DNA from: JBALVT01 sp965262875
Lineage (GTDB): Bacteria > Pseudomonadota > Gammaproteobacteria > Pseudomonadales > Halieaceae
Length of the DNA: 64,000 bases
Direction of reading: 5' to 3'
Assembly (NCBI GenBank): GCA_965262875.1
Contig: OZ253569.1
Location: forward strand, 5,890,001-5,954,000
Shown one piece after another: positions 34,801-44,135 of this stretch. The notes below the pieces were generated by a model that did no database searches, had not been told where the DNA came from, and saw nothing but the letters and a program-made list of their open reading frames with translations. The position numbers and the translations under genes are program-made. How positions within the stretch are numbered: the stretch's first letter is position 1; each line of letters begins with the position of its first letter.

Positions 34801-35648
34801 TTAACCAGCTACAGGAGTATTGCCAGAAGTAGCAAAGCGGGTGAGGTCCAATTGCTCTACAACCCTGTGGCTGATGGCTGCACTGAGATCATCAAGTGGT
34901 ATTCCCGTGGAGTCCGCTATGCGCACCATTCTCTGAAAATTCGCCGCGACCCCTGCGGTATCGACCAGGACCTCGGCTCCCGCTTGAGCCAGGAGATCAG
35001 CGCGAGCTTGACTGAGCGAAGCTTCGTCTCGGCTAGCGAAGGCCTCGGCAAACCGCAAAAGTTGAGCGCCGTGTAAGATACTTTCAGTAGATGCATTTTC
35101 ATCGCCATTGATCACTTTCAGATCAACTTCTGATTTGGCAATGTCGGCACTCAAACTGAGCATCGAGGCATGTGAGCTAGTTCAGTAAAAGCACTCGTTG
35201 ATTGACGAGACCCTCCCCGCCACCAGCTCTATTTGCATTCGATTGATGGATCGCCCGGGAATGTCACCAAACTGCGCCATGCGCCGGAAGGACAAATACT
35301 GTTCGGCAGCCACCGCCATCCATTCGCGGTACGCATTGGGCACCAAGCGTAGGTTTGGGTAATGCGCGATTGGTCGGTAATCACCCGATGAACGGCGTCT
35401 ACGATGTTTTCACCAAGTGACCTTGCACTTAGGTGCTCGCCTTTAACCGAGTTGGGCGACAAGGCTAGCTTTCGCTGCGCGCAATGTGGACAGATCAGAG
35501 CGTTGCGAACCTCCGCGGCAATGGCCACTCTTTGAGCACCGGTAAACCAGGTTCCTGGCGAGGCCAGTGATTGCCAATACTGCCGATAGGATTCGCTTAA
35601 TCCAGGGCGGATGGGGTGGGGGCTGTGTTCGTATTGAAAGTGACTCAT
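34801..35648 (-). pseudogene. Tandem AhpD-like protein, frameshifted/deleted; UGA at the second redox Cys
   Basis: From ATG 35648 the first half reads HPIRPGLSESYRQYWQ and ALICPHCAQRKLALSP (CxxC at residues 53/56), through VDAVHRVITDQSRITQ, where the frame fails near 35370. A second frame continues LVPNAYREWMAVAAEQYLSF and GRSINRMQIELVAGRVSSIN, then ECFY-TGA-TSSHASML, and runs to 34801. The family is a two-domain AhpD/carboxymuconolactone decarboxylase protein whose second motif is ECFYC-x-x-x-H; here the nucleophile Cys codon is TGA (35182-35184). Length suggests about 100 residues between the halves are missing. It is a decayed gene or, if the second half is translated alone, a possible selenoprotein. 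Confidence 0.6.
35149..35161 (-). promoter_or_regulatory. Small hairpin downstream of in-frame UGA (SECIS-like spacing)
   Basis: In transcript sense GCUCA-GUU-UGAGU pairs five bases around a 3-nt loop beginning with G. The loop begins 26 nt after the UGA, within the 16-37 nt range described for bacterial SECIS elements. The stem is short, so chance occurrence is plausible. Confidence 0.3.
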
Positions 35649-35745
35649 TGATCTTTCTTGCTTACCCATACCAGACGATAATCAATCGACAATACCCCCA
35701 AACACAGCGAAGTTCAATTGCCCCGCGCTTAAGCTTTCGCGCTCT

Positions 35746-36642
35746 ATGCGCTATCCGCTACACTTGCCTCCCGGACCCTGCTGTGGATTTAAAATAACGT
35801 TTAAAATTTCTGTGCTCGATCAATCTCTGGCCCGTGCAGCCGACCAGGCACCAACGGCTCTACAAGAAACCCTGGAGATGGCTCGGTGGTGTGAACAGCT
35901 GGGATATGAGCGATTCTGGGTGTCTGAGCACCATGCCTTTCCCACAGTGGCCGGAAGCGCTCCAGAGGTACTACTTGCGGCTCTGGGCGCTGCGACGAAA
36001 ACGATTCGACTGGGCTCCGGAGGCATTATGCTGCCGCACTACAGCCCCTATAAAATCGCCGAGGTGTTCTCACTACTCGCCAACCTGTATCCCGGGCGCA
36101 TTGATCTGGGTATCGGCCGCGCACCGGGTGCGGATATGTCTACCGCCGCCGCCCTCGCCCCCGACGGCAAACCTAACTTTCATCGTTTCCCCGAGCAAGT
36201 CGCACAGCTAAGTGAGTATCTTTGGAGTGACAACACCACACCAGTCGTCAGCCCCCAACCACCGACTGATTCGCTCCCCATCTGGATGTTGGGGTCCAGC
36301 GCCGACTCGGAAGAACAGGCAAAAATTCTGCAGCTGACGCACGACCTCAATCTGTTTCGATTTTTTACCGGGCAATCCAAAGGACTATCCCTGACACCTA
36401 CCGAAGCCGCGCAGATAACACTTGGAGTGCAGGAAAAAGCCTTTATCGCCAGCCGAGAAAACAGTCGCGCTGTGGGAACACCCGAACAGGTTCAACAACA
36501 AGTGAGTTATTTGGCCGCGCTTCACGATGCGGATGAAGTAATGGCGGTGACCAACATGTACTATTTCGAAGACAGAAAACGCTCCTTCGAACTATTGTGG
36601 AACGCCTTTGAGGGGTTCCGCAATCCCGCGCCCGTTCGGTAA
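35746..36642 (+). CDS. LLM-class flavin-dependent oxidoreductase with internal deletion
   Basis: The protein shows luciferase-like (MsnO8-type) hallmarks: ISVLDQSLARA, CEQLGYERFWVSEHHAF, TIRLGSGGIMLPHYSPYKIA and NLYPGRIDLGIGRAPGAD. After PIWMLGSS the sequence jumps to ADSEEQAKILQL and LNLFRFFTGQ; in relatives about 60-70 residues (YSAQLAAxLGLPFxFAxHF...) lie between. The reading frame is preserved. It ends normally with VMAVTNMYYFEDRKRSFELL. The family start lies near codon 17 (an ATA), so the true initiation codon is uncertain; ATG 35746 is the first available. Activity is doubtful because the lost part forms one side of the flavin barrel. Confidence 0.7.
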   Translation: MRYPLHLPPGPCCGFKITFKISVLDQSLARAADQAPTALQETLEMARWCEQLGYERFWVSEHHAFPTVAGSAPEVLLAALGAATKTIRLGSGGIMLPHYSPYKIAEVFSLLANLYPGRIDLGIGRAPGADMSTAAALAPDGKPNFHRFPEQVAQLSEYLWSDNTTPVVSPQPPTDSLPIWMLGSSADSEEQAKILQLTHDLNLFRFFTGQSKGLSLTPTEAAQITLGVQEKAFIASRENSRAVGTPEQVQQQVSYLAALHDADEVMAVTNMYYFEDRKRSFELLWNAFEGFRNPAPVR

Positions 36643-37043
36643 TCTCACCCAAAAGGACTAGTTCCAACTGGCAATATACCAATGCCCTGAAAGTAATATT
36701 ATGGGTTGTCCTGATGAGAGATTTTCATTGCGGCAGCAAGGACCTGCAAGGGTTCTAAAAAGTGAAGGGGTTTTCGAGCAAAGGCAAGTATTTAACCGGG
36801 GACCATTCCGGTTTATTCGCGGCGCTGGATTGTCAATTTATGCAGGATGCTAGTGAAAATTCTGGCCATGGAGAGCTCTTAAGCCTCTTCTCTTTTTATT
36901 TCCCAGGTTAAACGCCTGTTTTCAATCGTTACCCGATTTTTGCTCCGCGGTTGATTTCATCATTCGCATACATATTGTCCCTCATCAATTGCGCGCCCCA
37001 GGCTCGCGCACTCCCTGTTAGGACTCAACACGAGATACCGGCA
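36643..37043. other. Gene-free stretch upstream of the response regulator
   Basis: No frame resembles a known protein. The AT-rich part near 36890-36960 probably contains the promoter of the response regulator. No sensor kinase gene is seen here. Confidence 0.4.
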
Positions 37044-37697
37044 ATGAATATACTAATCGCCGATGATCACTCTCTGATCCGGTCGGGTCTCAGCTCACTA
37101 CTGGCCAGTCTCTATGAAGATGCCACCATCTACACAGCCGAGAGCGCAGCTCAGGCACTGCAGTTGGCCCAGGATATTCCCTCTATAGATCTCGCCTTAC
37201 TCGATCTTTTTTTGCAGGACATGGACGGCTTCCGTTTTCTTCGTCAATTCTGTAACCAATATCCATCTGTTCCTGTCATCGTGGTCTCAGCATCGGCCAA
37301 CTCGTCCCATGTGCGCAAAGTGATAGACCTGGGTGTTTCAGGGTATATCCCCAAGTCGGTAAACCCCGAAGTGTTTACCAGTGCTATCACCCGAGTTCTC
37401 AACGGTGGCGTCTACATCCCCGCAGATGACTTACTGGGGTCAAGTGTGCATGATGACAAGGTAGCTGTGAGCGATGGCCGTGCCTACACGCTGGATGAGG
37501 TGAAAGAACTCCTTACCCCGCGCCATTTACAAATTCTGGCGCGAATCCAACTTGGCAGGTCGAACAAACACATCGCGCGGGAATTTGAACTTTCCGAGAA
37601 CACAGTGAAAACTCATGTCAGTGCCATCTTGAAATTACTGGGGCTGGCCAACCGCACGGAGGCAGGAATCCTCGCGGAAAAACCTGGCGTAAGATAA
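37044..37697 (+). CDS. LuxR/FixJ-type response regulator
   Basis: From ATG 37044 the protein is 217 residues. The receiver domain has MNILIADDHSLIRSGL (acidic pair), LALLDLFLQDMDGF with the phospho-acceptor Asp near residue 53, VIVVSASA and GYIPKSVNP (conserved Lys). The C-terminal HTH_LuxR reads LTPRHLQILARIQLGRSNKH and IAREFELSENTVKTHVSAIL. An upstream frame extension to 36951 is unlikely. It sits 5 bp before a TonB-receptor pseudogene, so it may once have shared an operon or regulated it. The partner histidine kinase is not in the window. Confidence 0.9.
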   Translation: MNILIADDHSLIRSGLSSLLASLYEDATIYTAESAAQALQLAQDIPSIDLALLDLFLQDMDGFRFLRQFCNQYPSVPVIVVSASANSSHVRKVIDLGVSGYIPKSVNPEVFTSAITRVLNGGVYIPADDLLGSSVHDDKVAVSDGRAYTLDEVKELLTPRHLQILARIQLGRSNKHIAREFELSENTVKTHVSAILKLLGLANRTEAGILAEKPGVR

Positions 37698-37702
37698 TAA
37701 CT

Positions 37703-39060
37703 ATGAAAAAAAGCTCCAGCGGTAAGCATTTTTATTCTCAACTGAGCATTTCCATTATCACTACCGCAAGCCTACTGGGTGCCCAGCCCAGCATTGGCGC
37801 GATGAATGAATCCGAGTTTTTCGCGGATATTCCAGTTGTAACGTCGGCAACACGATTGCCTCAGCAGATCGATAAAAGCCCCGTGGCGATCACCTACATT
37901 GATCAGGCTATGATTGCCGCCTCAGGCGCCACGGAAATCTCCCAGATTCTGAAGCTGGCACCAGGCTTTCTCAGCTACAATGTGCTCGGCAACCAGTTTG
38001 GAGTTACCAATCGCGGCTTGAGCTATGCCTTTCCAGGAGACCTGGAAATCACCATTGATGGACGCTCGGTTTACGTACCCCTGTTTTCCACGGTGGAATG
38101 GTCATCACGCCAGAAGATATTGAATACATGGAAGTCGTACGTGGATCCAACGCGGCAGCCTATGGTTCAAACGCTTTTCTGGGGGCCATACACATAGTGA
38201 CGAATCGACCGGCACGCGAAGAAGGCCTATCGCTAAGACTACTGGCTGGAGACATCCAAACTCGCAACGGACAACTCGACTACAGGCCAATGTGGGGCTG
38301 ATGGCTGAAGAAAACAAACTGGTAGGAACAGTGTGGTCTCCACGTCTGGCGTTTAACTACTCGTTTTCAAATTTCAACACATTGCGAGTGTCAGCGAGCC
38401 GCGGAAATCGTATCCCCTCAATCTTGGAAGCTTTTCAAGACCAAGCACTGAGATTCTCCGACGGAACAGTTATTGAAGGCGATGTCATATTCGACCCCAA
38501 TATTAAAGAATCTATGGTCACCGAATACGATATTGGCTATATCGGATCCTGTTTCCAGCGAAAACTTTCTGTGGATGTTCGATTACTACAAACCGAGGCG
38601 CGGGACATTATCGACGATGCGCAAACCGGACCCAGCGGCTCTGCCGTACTGCGAAGTAATTTTATAGACTGAACTATCAAAGGCTGGGATGCCCAGCTGA
38701 AATATCGCCTGGACGAGTTTTCCAACAGTAGTCTGCAGTACGCCTATACAGATTTTGATGGCGAGCACAGCGGCCGGAGCAGAGTAAGAGGAGCGCCGCC
38801 GCGCCATCTGGCAAGCTTGCTGGCAGCCACCCGCATAATGGGCTTGGATCTCAGTGCAACGTTGTACTATAACTCGGAGATCCAGTGGCAGGAGGGAGAG
38901 TTGCTCGACTCCAACTTCAGGACTGACCTGCGAATAGCTAAAAGTTTTTCTACCTCGTTCGGAGACTCGGGGGTAGAACTCATCGGCAAAAGTGTTTTCG
39001 ACAGCTACCCCTGTAGACGCCACTCCAAAACCGCAGCTATTTGCCGAATTTTGAAATAGA
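37703..39060 (+). pseudogene. TonB-dependent receptor pseudogene
   Basis: The first frame encodes a signal peptide and plug start (VVTSATRLPQQIDKSPVAIT, GFLSYNVLGNQFGVTNRGLS, LEITIDGRSVYVPLFS). The plug then continues in a shifted frame from 38098 (VITPEDIEYMEVVRGSNAAA, YGSNAFLGAIHIVTNRPARE). A deletion near 38290 joins to barrel sequence (FNYSFSNFNTLRVSASRGNR) in another frame; TGA at 38670-38672 then interrupts, and the same frame continues TIKGWDAQLKYRLDEFSNSS and so on. Total length about half of a normal receptor. Several independent lesions make function impossible. Confidence 0.85.
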
Positions 39061-39299
39061 CGGATCTCGGCGTATTAGAATCGGCGCGGTAGAACTGCGG
39101 CCCAGTCACACTCAAGAGCGACCAATAAGCAGGCACGATTCAAGCGTAGGGACTATAAGAATAAGTGTCGCTGAGAACGGTATGACGCCACCACAGATTT
39201 GACGGTCAACGCTGGCGCCATACCCAAAAAAACCGTGCAGGTGCACGACCCGTTAAGTGTTGCACATAATGGGAATAAATCCAGCCCTCATCGACCTTT
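39061..39299. other. Junction between receptor pseudogene and IS21-type element
   Basis: No gene seen. The sequence TGTTGCACATAATGGG near 39257 may be the left terminus of the IS21-type element, by position only. Confidence 0.3.
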
Positions 39300-39725
39300 G
39301 TGTCGATGCCATCATCCAGCCGTCTCTACCACTGTTGTCGCTGCTACGCCCAGGTCATCGTCTGTACCCACTGTGATCGCGGCCAGCGGTATTGCACCGA
39401 TGGTTGCAGCCAGGAAGCCAGAAAGGAATCCATTAAACGAGCCAGAGCGAAGTACCAGGCCACTCGCCCGGGTCGCATGAATAATGCCGCTCGCCAACAG
39501 CGTTATCGAGAACGGCAACAACAAAAAGTAACGCATCACCGTTCTCTGGCAATAATACTCCGTGATCTACTGCAAACCGTGCCTGATGAGATCAAAAGGG
39601 CCGATATGCCGGGTAAAACTGACGCCACCGTGCGCTGCCATCACTGTGGCGCGGTCTGCGGTCCCTTTTTGCGCAGTGATTTTCTGCAGAGCAGTCAGTT
39701 CAGGCGCAGATTCCGGCGACATTAG
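39300..39725 (+). CDS. Cys-rich passenger protein of IS21-type element
   Basis: The GTG at 39300 (or ATG 39306) begins a 141-residue protein with a zinc-finger-like N-terminus (CCRCYAQVIVCTHCDRGQRY, CTDGCSQEARKES) followed by RARAKYQATRPGRMNNAARQ and RYRERQQQKVTHH, and a second pair RCHHCGAVCG. I recall such proteins next to istA/istB in several gammaproteobacterial IS21-family elements, so it is probably a passenger or accessory gene. Function is unknown. Confidence 0.55.
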   Translation: MSMPSSSRLYHCCRCYAQVIVCTHCDRGQRYCTDGCSQEARKESIKRARAKYQATRPGRMNNAARQQRYRERQQQKVTHHRSLAIILRDLLQTVPDEIKRADMPGKTDATVRCHHCGAVCGPFLRSDFLQSSQFRRRFRRH

Positions 39726-39764
39726 TGCAGCGGCTGGACAGGAGTCATCAATCGGAGGGCAGTC

Positions 39765-41262
39765 ATGGCCATCGGCAAAGAAACTGAAGCAAAAATACTG
39801 CGCTACCATTTTGTTGAGAAGTGGCGAACGGGCACCATTGCGACCCAGCTTGGCATTCACCACTCAGTGGTTGATCGGGTACTGGCACAGGCTGGCCTGC
39901 CCAAGGTGGAGCGCACTCGCCGTGCGTCGATCATCGACCCCTATCTGCCCTTTGTCATCGACACCCTGCGGGAGTTTCCCACACTCACGGCGGCCCGCTT
40001 GTATGAAATGGCCCGCCTGCGGGGATACCCCGGTGGCCCCAGCCAGTTTCGCCAGCGTATCAGTGAACTGCGGCCGCGCAAGCTGCCCGAGGCGTATTTA
40101 CGCCTAAAAACCCTGCCCGGTGAGCAAGCCCAGGTTGACTGGGGTTCGTTCGGGCATATTCAGATCGGCAAGGCCCGGCGGCCGTTAATGGCGTTTGTGA
40201 TGGTGCTGAGCTGGTCGCGACAGATCTTCTTGCGCTTTTATCTCAACCAGCAAATGGAGCACTTTTTACGCGGCCATGTAGCGGCATTCGAGGCCTGGCA
40301 AGGATTGCCAAAGGTGCTGCTGTACGACAACCTTAAATCGGCCGTATTGGAGCGCCACGGTGACGCCATCCGCTTCCACCCCACCTTGCTGGCCTTGTCA
40401 GCCCACTATCGCTTCGAACCACGCCCGGTGGCGGTGGCCCGGGGCAATGAAAAGGGCCGGGTAGAAAGAGCGATTCGCTATATTCGCGATAATTTCTTTG
40501 CCGCTCGTCACTGGCAAACACTGGCCGAACTCAATGCGCAAGCTGAGCACTGGTGCCAGGGTGTGAGTGCTGATCGGGCTTGCCCTGAAGAGCGTACGTT
40601 GACGGTCAGGGAAGCCTTCTTACAGGAGCAGGTGAGTTTGCCGGATAATCCCTTTGATACCCATGAGAGACAGCCCGTGCGGGCCGCCAAAACCCCTTAT
40701 GTTCGCTTCGATCTCAATGATTACTCCATTCCCCATCAATACGTGCACAAGCCATTGAGCGTGAGCGCTGACCTGGAGCGGCTCCAGATAGTGGAGGGCG
40801 ATCAATGCATTGCTGAGCATCAGCGCAGCTTTGGCAAAGGGGAGCAAATCGAACAGGAGGCGCATATCAATGCCCTATGGCTGGAGAAAACCCACGCCAA
40901 ACTACACCGGGGTCAGGATCGCCTGAGCCATGCTTCGGCGCACGCCCAGACGCTGCTGCAGCAATCGGCACAGCGTGGACATGTCATTAAAACCACGGTC
41001 CGGTTACTCAATCAACTTTGATGATTATGGGCGGGACGAGCTGCATGTAGCTCTGGGTGAAGCACTTGATCGGCAATCACCCTACCCGGAGGCGGTGCAG
41101 CACGTTCTTGAGCGCCGCCGTGATGAACAGCACCTGCCGCCACCGCTTGCTGTCGCCGTGCCGGCGAAGGTCAAACACTACAGCGTCAAGCTGGCTCGGC
41201 TTGCCGATTACGACAAGCTCAATGGCACCCGAAGCGAGACAGGAGATGATACCGATGATTGA
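39765..41262 (+). pseudogene. IS21-family IstA (second type), frameshifted
   Basis: The frame from ATG 39765 gives a helix-turn-helix (TIATQLGIHHSVVDRVLAQA), then QAQVDWGSFGHIQIGKARRP (Asp), KVLLYDNLKSAVLERHGDAI (Asp) and ARGNEKGRVERAIRYIRDNF (Glu). It stops at 41021 in LLNQL-stop; an extra T in CTTTGATGAT near 41018 causes the shift, and the other frame continues NFDDYGRDELHVALGEALDR to 41262. Otherwise the protein is complete. It is a different IS21 subgroup from 31118-33586. Confidence 0.85.
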
Positions 41263-42018
41263 TATCGAGCAACTCAAACAGAGCAGGCACTTGAACTGAA
41301 GCTCCACGGCGTGCTGGCGCACTGGGGCGAGATCACCGACGAGCAATACCCCTGGCGGGCACAGCTCATCGCCTGGGAGCTTGCCGAGCGCAAACAGCGC
41401 TCACTCGAACGGCGCCTGAGCAGCGCCAGGCTGGGCCGGTTCAAACCGATGAGTGAGTTTGACTGGCAGTGGCCAAGCGCTATCGACCCACAAGCGATTC
41501 ATGCCCTGATGCAACTGGGTTTTATGGACACGGCCAGCAATATTATCCTGCTGGGCAGCAACGGCGTGGGCAAATCGATGATCGCCCAGAACCTGGGGTA
41601 TAACGCTGTCATGCACGGCTATACGGCGCTGTTTACCACCGCAGCGGCGATGCTCAACGACCTGGCAGGTCAGGATGGCGCCAATGCCCTGCAGCGTCGA
41701 TTGAAACACTACGCCAGGCCCGCCTTGCTGGTAATTGATGAAGTGGGCTACCTCTCCTACAGCAATCGTCATGCTGACTTGCTGTTTGAAATCATCAACC
41801 GGCGCTATGAGAAATGTTCAACTTTGGTGACAACGAACCGTCCGTTTGGCGAGTGGAATGACGTGTTCCCCAATGCCGCGTGTGTGGTCTCCCTGATTGA
41901 CCGTTTAGTCCATCACAGCGAGGTCATCGCCATTGAGGGTGAGTCGTACCGCATGAAGGAAGCGCAGGAGTGTGCGTCGAAGCGGCGCGAGACCAAAAAG
42001 CGAGGAAAGGCTAAATGA
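41257..42018 (+). pseudogene. IS21-family IstB (second type), frameshifted near its start
   Basis: ATG 41257 starts MIDIEQLKQ but hits a stop after 14 codons; a single-base shift continues ALELKLHGVLAHWGEITDEQ. The rest is a normal IstB ATPase: NIILLGSNGVGKSMIAQNLG (Walker A), LLVIDEVGYLSYSNRHAD (Walker B), STLVTTNRPFGEW and VSLIDRLVHHSEVIAIEG. With both istA and istB shifted, the element is almost certainly immobile. Confidence 0.82.
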
Positions 42019-42206
42019 AAACCTTAAAAATCACAACCTACTGGACGGCTGAACAAGCCGATTGTATTTATCAGCTGCTCGGCGACCTGAGATCGGTACT
42101 GTGGGATCACTATGGTGATGAGATTGCGCAACTGTACGAGGAGATCCGGATTGAGCAACAAGAGTACACAGACAGTGTCGAGGTAAATCATGAGCTGCCG
42201 TTCTAG
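42015..42206 (+). CDS. Small conserved ORF at end of IS21-type element
   Basis: A 63-residue acidic protein, MKTLKITTYWTAEQADCIYQ then LLGDLRSVLWDHYGDEI, overlaps the istB stop by 4 bp. Similar small proteins follow istB in this IS21 subgroup as I recall. No domain is evident. Confidence 0.5.
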   Translation: MKTLKITTYWTAEQADCIYQLLGDLRSVLWDHYGDEIAQLYEEIRIEQQEYTDSVEVNHELPF

Positions 42207-42284
42207 CCTGTGATCGATTGGAGTTAAGCCGGATCACTGTCGCCTCTTTGTCGTTCTTTTATTCTGCGGCAAATAACTGCGGGT

Positions 42285-42884
42285 TTACTGTGGCGCTAAC
42301 ACGGCGATATCTCTTACCGTCGAGTCAAGTTCCTCAGCGCTAACTACACGGGAAACAATACCTAGGTGCAAAGCCTCGTCGGCCTCGAGTACACGCCCAG
42401 TTAGTAGTAGGTCCATAGTGACCCCATGTCCACACATCTGAAACAGACGGGTCATCCCCCCGGAATCAGTTAATACACCGTGCTGAATTTCCGGAAGCAT
42501 AAACTTAGTGCCCTCGGCGGCAATTCGCATATCACAAAGCAGGGATTGCTCGAACGACCCACCGATGACCCAGCCCTTAAGGCTATAAATGGAGGGTTGG
42601 GGCAGTGCTAATAACTTACGTACACCTAAATGCGCTCGTTCCATATATGAAAGATCATCAATATCTTCCGTGCGGATGCCTAGCTCTGTCGTGTCACGTC
42701 CAGCGGACCAGGACTTACCGTTTGCCCGCCAGATCACTGCCCGGACAGATGAGTTGCTGTGTAATTCATCACAGATCTCCCACAACCGCGTGTACATATC
42801 ATCCGTAAAGGCATTGTGTTTGTCTGCTCGGTTGTTGGTGATAATTGCTACTTCATTTTCATATTCGAGAGTGATGTTTTCCAT
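42285..42884 (-). pseudogene. Enoyl-CoA hydratase/isomerase, 3' truncated
   Basis: A crotonase-fold protein: AIITNNRADKHNAFTDDMYT at the start, WSAGRDTTELG (oxyanion loop region), and IYSLKGWVIGGSFEQSLLCD (second oxyanion segment, GG-F). It ends at 199 residues in DIAVLAPQ, about 60 short of the usual 260, where the IS21-type element's right end begins. The missing part includes the C-terminal trimerisation helices. It is co-oriented with the SDR at 42963-43865. Confidence 0.75.
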
Positions 42885-42962
42885 GAGACATCCTGGTTAG
42901 ACAATTTTAATAAGTGCTCTAATTCGAGAAACGTAGATTGATGGGTAAATGCGAACCCGTCT

Positions 42963-43865
42963 TCACGTCAGTGAAAATGGATCCTTTCCCATCTGCTCTC
43001 GAATGGGTATAAAGTCCGGTTGCCGTAACGTTCTACGTTGCCAATTTGCCCCGTCCACGACTAGTGTGTGGCCTGTTATAAACGATGCGTAGGGTGAAGC
43101 TAGGAAGGTAGCTGCCCATCCAATTTCTCTTAGTTCTCCCGTGCGTAGCGCCGGACAACTCTTGTTCTCTGAGCGTGAGTCGCCACGACCGGGAACGGCT
43201 TTAATATCGCTCGATTCATCTTCATGTGGAAACAACCCTGGGACTAATCCATTAACACGGATACCGTAAGGTGCCCACTCTACAGCAAGTGACTCAGTCA
43301 TATTCTTCACTCCAGCCTTAGCCGCTGCTGAATGAGAGAAACCTGGCCCGCCAGTCCAAGCATACGATGCGCCAATATTAATAATTGAACCTGGTGTGCC
43401 ATCATCAATGTGCCGGCGAGCAAACTCTCGAGAACAGTTAAACGTGCCATTTAAAACAATGTCTATTACTGTGCGCCAAGCATTGGGGCTCATATTTTCT
43501 GCGGGAACTGGAAAATTACCCGCTGCATTATTAACTAGAACAGACACAGGCCCTAATTGTTCAGCCGTGGTGTTGAATGCCTTCTCAATTAAAGCGGGGT
43601 CGCGTATATCACACACACACGCGATAACCTTCGTTCCCAGGCTTTCGATAGCCTGTACTACGTGTTCATGGCGCGATTCATTTCGACTCCAAATCGCTAT
43701 CGAGGCACCTAGTCGTGCAAACTCGAGTGCCATGGCTTTGCCGAGCCCAGTAGCCCCTCCAGTTATCGCAACTACCTGTCCCACTAATGCTTTATCTGAC
43801 AGTGCTGACATCCCCTGTGGTGGCGGCGCTGGTAACCCCTTCATATGCAGTTCCTCAATACTCAA
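42963..43865 (-). CDS. SDR oxidoreductase (2,4-dienoyl-CoA reductase-like)
   Basis: The 300-residue protein has a 25-residue N-terminal tail then GQVVAITGGATGLGKAMALE (NAD(P) site), VSVLVNNAAGNFPVPAENMS (NAAGNF is typical of peroxisomal-type 2,4-dienoyl-CoA reductases and related SDRs), SIINIGASYAWTGGPGFSHS with the catalytic Ser and an AAAKAGVKN segment in which the usual Tyr (YxxxK) appears replaced by Ser/His (FSHSAAAKAG). It ends with GHTLVVDGANWQRR. It is complete and lies divergent from the acyl-CoA carboxylase with a palindromic operator between. Confidence 0.75.
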   Translation of the reverse strand: MSIEELHMKGLPAPPPQGMSALSDKALVGQVVAITGGATGLGKAMALEFARLGASIAIWSRNESRHEHVVQAIESLGTKVIACVCDIRDPALIEKAFNTTAEQLGPVSVLVNNAAGNFPVPAENMSPNAWRTVIDIVLNGTFNCSREFARRHIDDGTPGSIINIGASYAWTGGPGFSHSAAAKAGVKNMTESLAVEWAPYGIRVNGLVPGLFPHEDESSDIKAVPGRGDSRSENKSCPALRTGELREIGWAATFLASPYASFITGHTLVVDGANWQRRTLRQPDFIPIREQMGKDPFSLT

Positions 43866-44004
43866 TTATCGGAGCCATCATCGAAAAACAAAAAGACGAA
43901 GACCTCCACAATGTGCTATTTAAATAGGGGCTGCTACTATAAATTCGCCCCCGAACTAACACACGACAGATCATAGCCTGTGCGATTTGCTTTTCAGTAT
44001 GTAT

Positions 44005-44024
44005 CTGGAGTAATATTACTCCAG
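44005..44024. promoter_or_regulatory. Perfect 20-bp palindrome, probable operator
   Basis: CTGGAGTAATATTACTCCAG is its own reverse complement over all 20 bases. It lies in the 270-bp divergent intergenic region between the SDR (start 43865) and the acyl-CoA carboxyltransferase (start 44136). Such a site fits a dimeric repressor of TetR or similar type controlling both directions. No regulator gene is adjacent. Confidence 0.65.
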
Positions 44025-44135
44025 TTAAGTAAATTTCACAAGGTAATTCCGTGACCATAAAATCGCTGGACCTAAAATCGAGTTAGGTATTCTGCATTTA
44101 TATACACGGCAAGAGCATAAAGGGAGATATTAAAA

